DNA from: Salmonella enterica subsp. enterica serovar Choleraesuis
GTDB taxonomy: Bacteria; Pseudomonadota; Gammaproteobacteria; Enterobacterales; Enterobacteriaceae
DNA: 64,000 nucleotides
Assembly: GCA_022846635.1 (NCBI GenBank)
Contig: AP025685.1
Coordinates: forward strand, 1,488,001-1,552,000
Direction: 5' to 3'
Positions 22,123 to 31,578 of this stretch are shown here, piece by piece (positions within the stretch are counted from its first letter, which is position 1; every line of letters begins with the position of its first letter). The position numbers were made by a program, and so were the translations under genes. Below the pieces are notes generated by a model that saw nothing but the letters and a program-made list of their open reading frames with translations, ran no database searches and was not told the DNA's origin.

Positions 22123-24436
22123 CAGGCTGATATATATCATGCTGTTATCGCCATCCGCCCTAGCCGTGCCGGGGACGGATGGTTTACTGTATCTGTCGGT
22201 TGTGGTTAACGGTTCGCCAGTGCAGGGTTTAACCCGCATTAATAAGCAGGGCGACCGGCTCAGTATCCTCGCTGAGGATGCCAGCAAACTGAATATTCGC
22301 ACCGATGATCTGCCAAATGCCGATGGTTATATTCAGCTGGCCTCGCGTGAAGGCTTGAAATATGACTATGACCCGTTGAGCCAGACCCTAAATATTTCCG
22401 CGAGCCGCGCACGTCTGGCCGGCGATCAAAAGCTGGATGATAATCCGCAAAGCGCAAACTATCTGCATGAAGATCAGTTATCTACGCCGGTAAAGGGGAT
22501 GGCGGTTAACTACAGCCTGTTTGCCAGCCACGATGATGAAAATCAGTATCTTACGGGCTATACCGAAGCGCGTACTTTCGGTATTGGCCCCGGTTTTTTA
22601 TCCAGTTCTTTCAATACTAAAATGACCGACCACAGTACGCCGGGTGATAATACCGGCACCAGGCGGTTGATGACCTATTGGAACTGGGAAAACGTAGATA
22701 AGATGCTGAGCCTGACGGTGGGGGATAGTTATTCATCCAGCCAGTCCTGGACTCGCAGCGTACGTTTTGGCGGGATCAATCTCGCCCACGGTTATGATAC
22801 TCAGCCCAACGTCAATACCTCGACTCAGGATATTCTCACCGACACAGTTACCGTACCCTCGACGGTGGATCTCTATGTTCAGGGGATAAAAAGCTCCTCA
22901 AAAGAGGTAAATCCCGGTCAGTTTACGCTTAACACTGCGCCAATACTTTCCGGGACCGGCAGTGCACAGGTCGTCATTACCGATATCAACGGCCAGCAGC
23001 GGGTAGTTAATCTGGCTTTATATGGAACCAACCAGCTACTTAGCGCGGGTCTCACCACATGGAATCTTAATGCGGGCTGGGTACGCCAGGACTACAGCTA
23101 CAAATCGTTTAACTACAACTCAGACTTTGTGACCGTCGGCGACCTGCGCCATGGTGTGAGCAATGATCTGACGTTAGAAACGCATAGTGAGCAGGGCGCT
23201 AACCTCAATAATCTGGGGGCCGGAGCAAACTATCTTATCTCCCCGAAACTTGGGATTGTGCACGGCGATGTTTCCTGGGGGCGAGAGAGGAGTGATTCGG
23301 GTAAACAGTGGGGAGCGGGGTGGCAGTGGAACAACCGCTCTCTTAACTTTTCTCTTAGCCATATACAGCGTGACCGGGAATATCGCGATATTTCGGCAAT
23401 TGCCGAAAACACCCTTGCGACTCGTGAAGATAGCGGCTTTGTCGGCTGGTCAGTACCGGTGGTTGGTACGCTGGGGGCCAGCTGGATCAACCGTAAATAT
23501 CCCGAGGCAAATACTCAATATGCCGGGCTATCCTGGTCTAAATCCTTTTCCGAGCATCTGATTGTCTCTACCAGTTTTACTCAGTCGTTATCACAAGACA
23601 GGGATAAAACCCTATACGTAAATATCGATATTCCACTGTTCAGTTCCCGTGACAATCTGATGCTCCAGCATAACCACGATAGTAGCGGCAGTAGCGAGCA
23701 GGTTAGCCTCAGCCACTCTCTGGAATCGAACCGGCCAGGCTGGGGCTGGAATGCCTCTATGCGTAATGGCACCAATGATGAACGCCATCTAACGGTTCAG
23801 CGTCGCAATACCTGGAGTGACATGGAGCTGGGAATGAATAAATACAGCGGTGAGTCTGAATATTACGGTTCGATGTCCGGGGCGGTTGGGCTATTTATGG
23901 GGCATCTGTATGCCACCCGCGAACTAGGGGACGCCTTTGTGCTGGTAGATACCGAAGGCGTGCCGGATGTGCCGGTTATGTTAGAGCATCAGCCGGTCGG
24001 TAAAACCGATTCTAATGGCCGTATATTCCTGAATAACCTGCGGCCATATCAGAAAAACCATTTAAATATTAATGCATTGAATTTGGGGCTTGATTACCGC
24101 GCTCCTTATACCGCGCTTGAAGCGATACCGCGACGTAATGGCGGTGCCCTGGTTAAATTTGACGTTTATCGGGCTTCCGGGATTCTGATGACTGCCCGTC
24201 TGTCCTCCGGGCAGGTGGTGCCATTCGCCGCGCAGGTTCAGGTATCGGATAGCCAGGGCAAGACGCCGACCCGGGGGACTGATGCAACGGTCGTGGGTTA
24301 TGACGGCAATATTTATCTGGAAGACGCTCCGGCAGGCGGCAAGGCGCATGTTACTTGGGACAACGGGCAGTGCACCATCACGCTTCCTCCCCCACAGAGC
24401 GGTGCCACAATAAAAAGAGATGTGATATGTCAGTAA
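22082..24436 (+). CDS. Outer-membrane pilus usher (CsuD-like)
   Basis: This encodes 784 aa. The start at 22082 gives a basic N-terminus and hydrophobic core ending SPSALA, a full signal peptide; the next ATG at 22139 would leave only nine residues of it. The N-terminal domain (DGLLYLSVVVNGSPVQGL), a large beta-barrel segment (about 130-650) with a plug insertion near GLFASHD to VPSTVDLYVQG, and C-terminal domains (VPDVPVMLEHQPVGKTDSNG) fit FimD/CsuD ushers. It forms the pore through which SCPU pilins leave. It overlaps the chaperone by 41 bases and the tip gene by 10. Confidence 0.87.
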   Translation: MIIRPARLLRSPISRLIYIMLLSPSALAVPGTDGLLYLSVVVNGSPVQGLTRINKQGDRLSILAEDASKLNIRTDDLPNADGYIQLASREGLKYDYDPLSQTLNISASRARLAGDQKLDDNPQSANYLHEDQLSTPVKGMAVNYSLFASHDDENQYLTGYTEARTFGIGPGFLSSSFNTKMTDHSTPGDNTGTRRLMTYWNWENVDKMLSLTVGDSYSSSQSWTRSVRFGGINLAHGYDTQPNVNTSTQDILTDTVTVPSTVDLYVQGIKSSSKEVNPGQFTLNTAPILSGTGSAQVVITDINGQQRVVNLALYGTNQLLSAGLTTWNLNAGWVRQDYSYKSFNYNSDFVTVGDLRHGVSNDLTLETHSEQGANLNNLGAGANYLISPKLGIVHGDVSWGRERSDSGKQWGAGWQWNNRSLNFSLSHIQRDREYRDISAIAENTLATREDSGFVGWSVPVVGTLGASWINRKYPEANTQYAGLSWSKSFSEHLIVSTSFTQSLSQDRDKTLYVNIDIPLFSSRDNLMLQHNHDSSGSSEQVSLSHSLESNRPGWGWNASMRNGTNDERHLTVQRRNTWSDMELGMNKYSGESEYYGSMSGAVGLFMGHLYATRELGDAFVLVDTEGVPDVPVMLEHQPVGKTDSNGRIFLNNLRPYQKNHLNINALNLGLDYRAPYTALEAIPRRNGGALVKFDVYRASGILMTARLSSGQVVPFAAQVQVSDSQGKTPTRGTDATVVGYDGNIYLEDAPAGGKAHVTWDNGQCTITLPPPQSGATIKRDVICQ

Positions 24437-25377
24437 TGAGAACTTTTTTATTAGCCTGCCTGGCTGTTGTAGGGATGATGTCATTCAGCCCTAAAGCTCA
24501 CGCAGCCCATTGCTGGAACCTAAGCCCGGCGCAGTTTAACTTTGACGCGATAACCGCTGGTGAGGTGGAAAGTTCCAGTAATCAACTTGAGTTTCAGTGT
24601 GATAACTACGATGCCACGGCGGAATATGTACGCATGTGTCTGAGCCTGACCAATAGCAGTCAGCCGGTGATGAACACTAACCCGGCCAATACACCGTTGT
24701 ATTACAATCTTTATTCAGCCGATGATCCTAATACCCCTATCGGCAGTGGTAATACAACCTATGCGGAAAATACCTTTTCTCTGGCTGCTGGTCAGGCAAA
24801 CGCCTCGTTTCCCATGAAGCTCATTGCTAAGTTAGTCCCTGGCCAGACTACGTTACAGGCAGGTGATTATCATGACTACAACACTAGCCTGACGGTGAAA
24901 TATGCCTATAGTGCAAGCAGTTCAGCACTGCCTTCCTGCCAGTCGATGACCGGGGAAACCATGCCCGATTCGATTGCTTCCGAAGCCGTGGTAAAAGACG
25001 GCTGCGCTCTCCTGAACGTCGATCCTATGGATTTCGGCGACAAGACCCCGGCGGATGGCTCACAGCTTAGCGGCGATGCGCGATCAAGCGTACAGCTGCA
25101 TTGCCCGGTAAATACTAACTTTACCGTTTCATTGGGAATGGGCCTGCATAGCGATGGCTCCAGTCGCCAGATGTGTAATGGCAATAACTGCGTCACTTAT
25201 GGCCTGTATCAGGATGCGGCGCACAGTACACCGTGGAATGACTCATCAAACGTGGTTGCTCAGACGTCCAATGGCCAGAGTGAACAGACCATTGATGTTT
25301 ATGGCAATATTCCTCCGCAGTCGTGGCCAAGCCCTGGTCATTATGAAGATACGGTAGTTGTTACTTTGAATTATTAA
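24427..25377 (+). CDS. Two-domain spore coat U tip adhesin (CsuE-like)
   Basis: This encodes 316 aa. The ATG at 24427 overlaps the usher end and begins a signal peptide (MSVMRTFLLACLAVVGMM to KAHA). Two SCPU-like domains follow: residues about 27-175 with FNFDAITAGEVESSS, and about 185-316 with GCALLNVDPMDFGDKTPAD and a C-terminal YEDTVVVTLNY. In Acinetobacter Csu pili the last gene encodes such a two-domain tip subunit that binds hydrophobic surfaces through finger loops. Whether those loops exist here cannot be judged. A terminator follows at 25429. Confidence 0.82.
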   Translation: MSVMRTFLLACLAVVGMMSFSPKAHAAHCWNLSPAQFNFDAITAGEVESSSNQLEFQCDNYDATAEYVRMCLSLTNSSQPVMNTNPANTPLYYNLYSADDPNTPIGSGNTTYAENTFSLAAGQANASFPMKLIAKLVPGQTTLQAGDYHDYNTSLTVKYAYSASSSALPSCQSMTGETMPDSIASEAVVKDGCALLNVDPMDFGDKTPADGSQLSGDARSSVQLHCPVNTNFTVSLGMGLHSDGSSRQMCNGNNCVTYGLYQDAAHSTPWNDSSNVVAQTSNGQSEQTIDVYGNIPPQSWPSPGHYEDTVVVTLNY

Positions 25378-25428
25378 CCCAGTGGTTAGTCAGAAGTCCC
25401 TGGTTATTCTGGAAATTGTCCGGGAAAA

Positions 25429-25456
25429 AGCCTGCTTATAATGAGCGGGCTTTTTT
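25429..25456 (+). terminator. Terminator of the pilus operon
   Basis: AGCCTGCT-TATAATG-AGCGGGCT forms an 8-bp stem (one G-T pair) followed by TTTTT, 52 bases after the tip-gene stop. Confidence 0.75.
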
Positions 25457-25649
25457 ATGTAATCACTGGCTCCTAAACTCGATGCGGGTGGTGTCGCATA
25501 TAGCTCTGTTAGAGCAGTCAGAATTGAATTGGGTAGGAGATAACACCTAATATAGAGGCGAATACTTTGATATTGTTATCATTTTTCAAGGTCTATAAAT
25601 GCAGGTGATAGGCGTACATTTAGAAAGGGTAGTTCAACAGCCTGCCAGG

Positions 25650-26096
25650 TTATCTAAACAGTGAAATAATCTCTCTTTTAAGCGCGCAGTATAGTTCGCT
25701 AATAATCGTTATGTTTTTTATAAAGTTACTGCGGATGAATATATAAAGATTGGCATCAAAACTACGTTTGTTCAATTTGATAACTGTCTTATAAAATTTA
25801 TCTTTAATATTATAAATGGATATTATTTTACTCTTGATACTGGCAATAACAGCGCTATCTGTTTGGCCAAGAGAACGCTTAACTGCATGTATGGCCTTGA
25901 GAGCTATGTTCTGCTCGTTAAACGCGCTATCGATGGTAATAATGGAGCTTATCTTTTCCGGGCGCTGATAGCGTAGGTTCACCAGAATGTTATGCGCCTG
26001 GAATATGGAGTTTTTATGTATATTTTCAACAGCTTCGACCAGAGTGAGTATGTTGTTGAATAGGTTTTCTTTATTAACCATGGTCGTTAAGGTCAT
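25650..26096 (-). CDS. Unrecognised 148-aa protein
   Basis: An open frame of 148 codons, AT-rich and rich in Ile, Asn and Lys, with no signal peptide or membrane helix. The pattern is alternating amphipathic helix (FNNILTLVEAVENIHKNSIF, then EKISSIITIDSAFNEQNIA). Alternative starts are ATG 26096 and ATG 26081; neither has a good ribosome site. It is convergent with the pilus operon. No family is recognised; an acquired regulator or orphan is possible. Confidence 0.45.
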   Translation of the reverse strand: MTLTTMVNKENLFNNILTLVEAVENIHKNSIFQAHNILVNLRYQRPEKISSIITIDSAFNEQNIALKAIHAVKRSLGQTDSAVIASIKSKIISIYNIKDKFYKTVIKLNKRSFDANLYIFIRSNFIKNITIISELYCALKREIISLFR

Positions 26097-26457
26097 AATT
26101 TGGTCAGTGAAATTTAATCCCGTAATTATAACTTAAATCCGTGATTGATCATATGGTGAATTATTTTAATGCCACCATTTAATAATATTGAAATATCCGA
26201 TCGTGTCGAGTTGTTGTTGCCTTTGTTATTTTATTGTTGATGCTGATAATGATTTTAAGGTGATTAATCTTATTTGTGTCCATTTGCTGAAAATGAAATT
26301 TAATAATCATGATTAGTCTTACTTGCTAAATTCAGGATAAAGTTACTATTCAGTTTTACGCTATTACCCTGATTTGTATATCAACTTTTCCCACCTCCTT
26401 ATTCCTGAGTTTGACTATGCTTAAAACGCGATCAACCTGATTATTGCGAGTAAAAAC
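26097..26457. other. AT-rich intergenic region upstream of the MliC-like gene
   Basis: These 361 bases are strongly AT-rich and contain no supported gene. They lie between divergent genes and should contain both promoters. No clear operator or terminator was read. Confidence 0.5.
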
Positions 26458-26817
26458 ATGGAGAAAAGCGTGTGTAAAAGATTTTTGGCCACTGGGCTGG
26501 CGCTGGTCGCTCTTAGTGGCTGTGACACCGGGGCAGATCTACATTTGTTACCGGGTGAGGGGATAACATCCAAAACGACGGATAAGTACCAGTGTGATAA
26601 CTCTCGCTCAGTATTTGTGACCTATTTACATAACAATACCAATGCGTTGGCGGTTATAAACCTGCCACAAGAAAAGAACGTTATCCTGGTAAATGTCACA
26701 GCGGCAAGTGGAGAGAGATATGTCGGAGGACGTTATGAATGGTGGGTTAACGGAGACTCAGCACAGTTAACTAACGTCAACGCTAACGAAACTATCCGCT
26801 GTACAGAAAAGCGGTGA
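26458..26817 (+). CDS. MliC-like lysozyme-inhibitor lipoprotein
   Basis: This encodes 119 aa. A lipobox ALSGC (Cys22) ends the signal peptide. The mature domain reads YQCDNSRSVFVTYLHNN, ALAVINLPQEKNVILVNV and the signature TAASGERYVGGRYEWW, ending CTEKR, which is the MliC/PliC C-type lysozyme inhibitor fold with its SG.RY loop. Such proteins protect peptidoglycan against host lysozyme. Asp at +2 after the lipid cysteine would favour retention at the inner membrane, unlike most outer-membrane MliC proteins. GAGT ahead of the ATG is a weak ribosome site. Confidence 0.8.
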   Translation: MEKSVCKRFLATGLALVALSGCDTGADLHLLPGEGITSKTTDKYQCDNSRSVFVTYLHNNTNALAVINLPQEKNVILVNVTAASGERYVGGRYEWWVNGDSAQLTNVNANETIRCTEKR

Positions 26818-26926
26818 ATCTAATTAGAACATGACCCCGTTCCTGAGTATCGGCCACAACACATACCACCGCTGATATCAGGAACGGCGCCTGTCAAATT
26901 TGACTATATTCTTCATACTAAAAGTT

Positions 26927-27025
26927 TTACAGGACGATAACCTGGAAGCGGATACATAGGATGGCCGCCAGTGCGACAGCGGCAACAACATTCAATGCTA
27001 CAACCGTTTTACTTGATACGTTCAT
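26927..27025 (-). CDS. yncL: YncL, small inner-membrane protein
   Basis: The 32-codon frame MNVSSKTVVALNVVAAVA continues LAAILCIRFQVIVL. A polar N-terminus followed by one membrane helix closely resembles E. coli YncL (MNVSSRTVVLINFFAAVG...). GGAG lies eight bases before the ATG. YncL is a stress-induced single-span protein of unknown function. In E. coli it lies at another chromosomal place, so it has moved here or there. Confidence 0.75.
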   Translation of the reverse strand: MNVSSKTVVALNVVAAVALAAILCIRFQVIVL

Positions 27026-27261
27026 GAGATGTTCTCCACGCAAAGTTCAGGGTGAAGTTTAGACCTCGTCATATTGGTTGTCATAAAAAAAATCGCAAAT
27101 AATGAGCAATAATATGACACCGGACAGTTTTTACTTGAACAGCTAGCGCACACATTGTGTATCGCCTCATGAAATACAACAATTAATTGCACAGCTTTGA
27201 GTAAGGGTGTGCTGAGCGCCAGACTTTGTGAGGGTGACGCTGCTTATTAACCGGAGGCCCG

Positions 27262-29067
27262 ATGATCCCAGATAAATTCAGCAGTCCGCAGCGGGAAAAG
27301 GGGTACATGGGGCTGAGCCACTATGCAGCTATCGGCGATGGGCGTTCGGTGGCTTTGATTGCCAGTGACGGGGCTATCGACTGGTGGTGTGCGCCGAATA
27401 TGGATTCACCGCCGTTATTTGACCGGCTGCTGGATGCAGATCAGGGCGGCTATTTTCAGCTTGAACCGGAGCAGGCTTATCACGTACGGCGGCGTTATCG
27501 CCCTGGTAGCAATGTGCTGGAAACGCGCTTTGAAACGGCAGAAGGCAGCGTATTGCTAACCGAGTCAATGAATAGCTCCCTGGCCGGGCGTCTGCCATGG
27601 TGCGAGATAGCCCGGCGTATCGAAGGTGTGAGCGGTCGGGTAGCGATGCGGCTGCGTTTCCGCGCCGGGACCGTAGCTGGCACCCGTTCCCCATGGGTCA
27701 GAGAGACTTCGCTCGGTCATGTGCTGCATCTGGGTGAGCTGATGGCGATGCTCAATACTTCCGAAGATATCAGTCTACAGCCGGATGGTGTCGATAATGG
27801 AGTGACCGCCCGTTTTGTCACCTCACCCGGTAGTCGCAGTATCGTTGCCTTGCTGGCTACGCAAAATGAGCCGCTGACCTGCGCCTCCCTAACCGATATT
27901 GATAACCGAATTGAACTCACCGATAGCGCCTGGCGGCAATGGAGCGGGGCGCTGCGATATGATGGCCGCTTTGCCAGCATGGTGCGTCGCTCCGCGCTGG
28001 CGCTGAAGTTTTTACTCTATTCGCCTACCGGGGCACTGGCGGCGGCGGCCACCACATCTTTACCGGAAGGCGTAGGCGGTCGTAAAAATTATGATTACCG
28101 TTTTGCCTGGGTGCGTGATGCCTGCCTGATTATTCGCTCATTCATTAGTATTGGTGCGCTGGAAGAGACCCAGGCCGCTTATTCGTGGCTGACCGAAACC
28201 ATTCTGCGCCATAAAGGAAACTGGTCGCCTTGTTACACCCTGCGAGGCGATTTCGTGTCGCAAGAGCGTTATCTGCCAATGCCAGGCTATCGCGATTCTC
28301 AGCCAGTTCGGGTCGGAAACAATGCCTGCGCCCAGCTTCAGCTTGGAATGTATGGCGATATGCTGGAAACGGCCCGTCTGTTTGTTAACGCTGGGCATAT
28401 TCTCGATAGCGGCACCGCTCATCTGCTGGCGACCCTGGCCGACAGTTGTGCCGATAGCTGGCGACAGATGGATAGCGGCATTTGGGAATTACCAGAACTA
28501 CAGCATTACACCCATTCGCGTATGGCCTGTTGGCAGGCTTTAGATAGCGCAATTCAGCTTGCCGAAATTCAGGAGCTGGAACCGGCAGGCATTAAGCGCT
28601 GGCAGGCAGAGCGCGATCGTATCGCCCGCTGGATTGAGCAACATTGCTGGTCGGAAGCGCGTCAGGCTTATGTGTTTTATCCTGGCACCAATCGTCTTGA
28701 TGCGGCGCTGACCCTTTGCTGGCGTTATGGAATGCGGGTAAATCCCCAACGTATGCAGGCGACTTATCGGGCGATTATTGAGGAATTGGGGCATGACGGA
28801 GCCATGTTGTACCGCTACTCGGGCGTAGAGCAGGAAGAAAATACGTTTGTTGCCTGCTCGTTCTGGATGGTTGAGGCATTGGCAAAAATTGGATTACGTC
28901 AAGAGGCATCCGTCGCAATGTATAAGATAATTTCAATAATTAGGAAAACCCGCAAAGGCAGTATCTTCAATGAGATGTATGATCCGCGCCGTGGAGAGTG
29001 GTGGGGCAACATGCCTCAGGGATTAAGTCACCTGGCATTAATAGGCGCTGCTGACGCTCTGAGGTGA
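27262..29067 (+). CDS. Glycoside hydrolase family 15 enzyme (glucoamylase/trehalase-like)
   Basis: This encodes 601 aa with no signal peptide. The N-terminal DUF5911-like domain (about 10-200: GYMGLSHYAAIGDGRSVALI, DGAIDWWCAPNMDSP) is followed by the GH15 (alpha/alpha)6 domain with GGRKNYDYRFAWVRDA, DSGIWELPE (general acid region), YTHSRMACWQALDSA, EENTFVACSFWMVEAL (base region) and QGLSHLALIGAA. Enzymes of this type cut alpha-glucosides such as trehalose or maltodextrins. GGAGG precedes the ATG. kbp follows 57 bases later, so the two may share a transcript. Confidence 0.88.
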   Translation: MIPDKFSSPQREKGYMGLSHYAAIGDGRSVALIASDGAIDWWCAPNMDSPPLFDRLLDADQGGYFQLEPEQAYHVRRRYRPGSNVLETRFETAEGSVLLTESMNSSLAGRLPWCEIARRIEGVSGRVAMRLRFRAGTVAGTRSPWVRETSLGHVLHLGELMAMLNTSEDISLQPDGVDNGVTARFVTSPGSRSIVALLATQNEPLTCASLTDIDNRIELTDSAWRQWSGALRYDGRFASMVRRSALALKFLLYSPTGALAAAATTSLPEGVGGRKNYDYRFAWVRDACLIIRSFISIGALEETQAAYSWLTETILRHKGNWSPCYTLRGDFVSQERYLPMPGYRDSQPVRVGNNACAQLQLGMYGDMLETARLFVNAGHILDSGTAHLLATLADSCADSWRQMDSGIWELPELQHYTHSRMACWQALDSAIQLAEIQELEPAGIKRWQAERDRIARWIEQHCWSEARQAYVFYPGTNRLDAALTLCWRYGMRVNPQRMQATYRAIIEELGHDGAMLYRYSGVEQEENTFVACSFWMVEALAKIGLRQEASVAMYKIISIIRKTRKGSIFNEMYDPRRGEWWGNMPQGLSHLALIGAADALR

Positions 29068-29124
29068 GTTCACCACGCTCTGCTATTATTAATTTGGTTA
29101 TTTTTTTACATCAGGAGGTTGGTA

Positions 29125-29571
29125 ATGGGACTGTTTAATTTCGTTAAAGAAGCTGGTGAGAAACTTTGGGATTCGGTGTCTGGTCATAGCGATGACACTG
29201 CCCAGAGCAAAAAAGTTGAAGAGCATCTGTCCAAACTGGGCATTCCTGATGCTGATAAAGTCAAAGTTGAGGTAAAAGACGGCAAGGCTACCGTAACCGG
29301 TGACGGCCTGAGCCAGGAAGCTAAAGAAAAAATTCTGGTAGCTGTAGGTAACATCTCCGGCATCGCTGATGTAGAAGATGACGTGACTGCAAGCGCTGCA
29401 GGCACCGAAAGCCGTATCTACACTGTAAAATCAGGCGACACTTTGAGCGGTATCGCTAAACAAATGTACGGCGACGCTAACCAGTACAACAAAATCTTTG
29501 AAGCAAACAAACCAATGCTGAAAAGTGCCGACAAGATCTATCCGGGACAGGCTCTGCGTATCCCTGATTAA
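29125..29571 (+). CDS. kbp: Kbp (YgaU), potassium-binding BON-LysM protein
   Basis: The protein is 148 aa from ATG 29125, with AGGAGG nine bases upstream. The BON domain (about 22-90: [20 protein letters not shown]) is followed by a LysM domain (about 97-145: [30 protein letters not shown]). The sequence is near-identical in pattern to E. coli Kbp, a cytoplasmic K+ sensor whose two domains close on K+ binding. In E. coli it lies next to yqaE/gab genes, so the placement after a GH15 gene is unusual. Confidence 0.93.
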   Translation: MGLFNFVKEAGEKLWDSVSGHSDDTAQSKKVEEHLSKLGIPDADKVKVEVKDGKATVTGDGLSQEAKEKILVAVGNISGIADVEDDVTASAAGTESRIYTVKSGDTLSGIAKQMYGDANQYNKIFEANKPMLKSADKIYPGQALRIPD

Positions 29572-29580
29572 TCTTTCTCA

Positions 29581-29604
29581 CGGCGCCCTCTAAGGGGGGC
29601 GCCG
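29581..29604 (+). terminator. Hairpin after kbp
   Basis: CGGCGCCC and GGGCGCCG form an 8-bp GC-rich stem nine bases after the kbp stop. The T-run is missing, so it may be an incomplete or RNA-stabilising structure. Confidence 0.45.
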
Positions 29605-29804
29605 CTTGCTATAAACGGTTAGTCAATCATCTTTAATCCGGTCTATTTATCTGCTTAATGTCAAAAAAGCAGTATTTAAAATTGATGACTGCTAGATCCT
29701 CACAGTAAAAAAATGTGATAATGCTCACGTTTAACCGGCGGTAGTTATCATTGACCGGTAAGTTTTGTTTATGTCCGGCATCAAAGATTAGACAGGAAGC
29801 GGTA

Positions 29805-30065
29805 ATGGAAGAGAGGCCAATACGTAGCCCCGGCGGAAAACTGGCTTTGTGGTTATTTTACGGATGGTGTGGTTATTTTGTTTGGGCTATGGCTCGCTAT
29901 TTTTGGGTAGTGAGTGCCATAGAAGTCACCCCTGGCGTAACGGTTGATGGCGATATGGGCACTCTAAGCGGCAAGCTTATGGGAGCGCTCGCCGGATCGT
30001 TGGTATTTGTTGTGGTTGGTTCCATATTGGCAGGAATTGCCTGGTACACCCGCCCGCGCTTCTGA
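29805..30065 (+). CDS. drpB: DrpB (YedR), cell-division membrane protein
   Basis: The protein is 86 aa from ATG 29805, with AGGA eight bases upstream. It has a short basic N-terminus with SPGGKLALWLFYGWCGYFVW and a second membrane helix (SLVFVVVGSILAGIAWYT). The start resembles E. coli DrpB, a divisome-associated protein found as a suppressor of ftsEX loss. As in E. coli it precedes dcm; E. coli yedJ is not present here. Confidence 0.75.
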   Translation: MEERPIRSPGGKLALWLFYGWCGYFVWAMARYFWVVSAIEVTPGVTVDGDMGTLSGKLMGALAGSLVFVVVGSILAGIAWYTRPRF

Positions 30066-30162
30066 TAGTAACCGCTGCTATCTCTGCTCAGAGCTAGTGT
30101 TATGCAGCGGCTGAGAACGATGTTAAAGTCACCCCACATTTGGCAACAGATATCCCATCGAG

Positions 30163-31578
30163 ATGAACGACATCGAGCTCAGTGCACCGACCGCGCAACA
30201 CCTGAACCCTCACTCCACGTTGTCATGGCAGGATCGTGCGCTGGTAACCCGGCTACTGGAAAGTTATGACTATAAAACGCTGGCGGCATTGTTGTGTGAG
30301 GCCGGGGGCAGTCGCTGGACTCGTGAGTCATTAAAACGCTGGCATCTGTTGTCACCCGCGCCAAAAGCCCTAACCGCCGCCGAACTTGCAGCGCTAGAAG
30401 GGTTACTTCCGGCATTACCCGCCCATCATGGGAATTACGGTTTCACTTTTATCGATCTTTTCGCCGGTATCGGCGGTATTCGCAGCGGTTTTGAAGCCAT
30501 TGGTGGCCAGTGCCTGTTTACCAGCGAATGGAACAAGCATGCGGTACGAACCTATAAAGCTAACTGGCACTGCGATAGCGAGCATCGATTTAATCAGGAT
30601 ATTCGCGACGTTACTCTAAGTAACCGTCCTGATATTGATGACGAAGCGGCAAGCCGTCATATCTGTGAACAGATCCCGGCCCACGACGTGCTGCTGGCGG
30701 GCTTTCCCTGCCAGCCATTTTCGCTGGCGGGCGTTTCAAAGAAGAATGCAATGGGGCGAGCACACGGCTTCGCCTGTGAAACCCAGGGGACGCTGTTTTT
30801 TGACGTGGCGCGTATTATCGCCGCCCGTAAACCGGCTATTTTTGTGCTGGAAAACGTCAAAAATCTTAAAAGCCACGACGGCGGTAATACGTTTCGCATC
30901 ATCATGCAGACGTTAGACGATCTGGGCTATGAAGTGGCAGATGCCAACAGCAATGGCGCGGACGACCCTAAAATTATCGATGGGAAAAACTTTCTGCCGC
31001 AGCACCGCGAGCGTATCGTTCTGGTTGGTTTCCGGCGCGATTTAAATTTGCATCAGGGGTTTACCCTGCGCGATGTCGCGCGACATTACCCTGAGCGCCG
31101 TCCGACATTTGGTGAACTGCTGCAACCAGAGGTGCCGGAAAAATATATTCTGACTCCGGTGCTCTGGAATTATTTATATCAATACGCCCGCAAACATCGG
31201 GAACGCGGTAACGGTTTTGGTTTTGGCCTGGTCGATCCGATGAACCCGAATAGCGTGGCGCGCACGTTATCTGCCCGCTATTACAAAGACGGAGCCGAAA
31301 TACTGGTCGATCGCGGCTGGGATCGGGAACTGGGCGAGCGTGATTTTAAAGATCCATCTAATCAGCAGCGCCGCCCGCGCCGCCTGACGCCAAGAGAGTG
31401 CGCCCGATTAATGGGTTTTGAAACGCCGGGTGGTCAGCCGTTTAAAATTCCGGTTTCCGATACTCAAGCTTATCGCCAGTTTGGTAACTCGGTCGTCGTG
31501 CCCGCTTTTGCGGCAGTAGCCCGCCTGCTGGCCCCCAAAATTGCCGAGTTAAAGGCCAGGGAAAAATCCGGTGGCTGA
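30163..31578 (+). CDS. dcm: Dcm, DNA cytosine-C5 methyltransferase
   Basis: This encodes 471 aa. The C5-methyltransferase motifs are intact: I ([20 protein letters not shown]), IV with the catalytic cysteine ([12 protein letters not shown]), VI (FVLENVKNL), VIII ([13 protein letters not shown]) and X ([15 protein letters not shown]). Dcm methylates the inner C of CCWGG. The length equals E. coli Dcm (472 aa). vsr starts inside its last codons, with an 8-base overlap. Confidence 0.97.
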   Translation: MNDIELSAPTAQHLNPHSTLSWQDRALVTRLLESYDYKTLAALLCEAGGSRWTRESLKRWHLLSPAPKALTAAELAALEGLLPALPAHHGNYGFTFIDLFAGIGGIRSGFEAIGGQCLFTSEWNKHAVRTYKANWHCDSEHRFNQDIRDVTLSNRPDIDDEAASRHICEQIPAHDVLLAGFPCQPFSLAGVSKKNAMGRAHGFACETQGTLFFDVARIIAARKPAIFVLENVKNLKSHDGGNTFRIIMQTLDDLGYEVADANSNGADDPKIIDGKNFLPQHRERIVLVGFRRDLNLHQGFTLRDVARHYPERRPTFGELLQPEVPEKYILTPVLWNYLYQYARKHRERGNGFGFGLVDPMNPNSVARTLSARYYKDGAEILVDRGWDRELGERDFKDPSNQQRRPRRLTPRECARLMGFETPGGQPFKIPVSDTQAYRQFGNSVVVPAFAAVARLLAPKIAELKAREKSGG

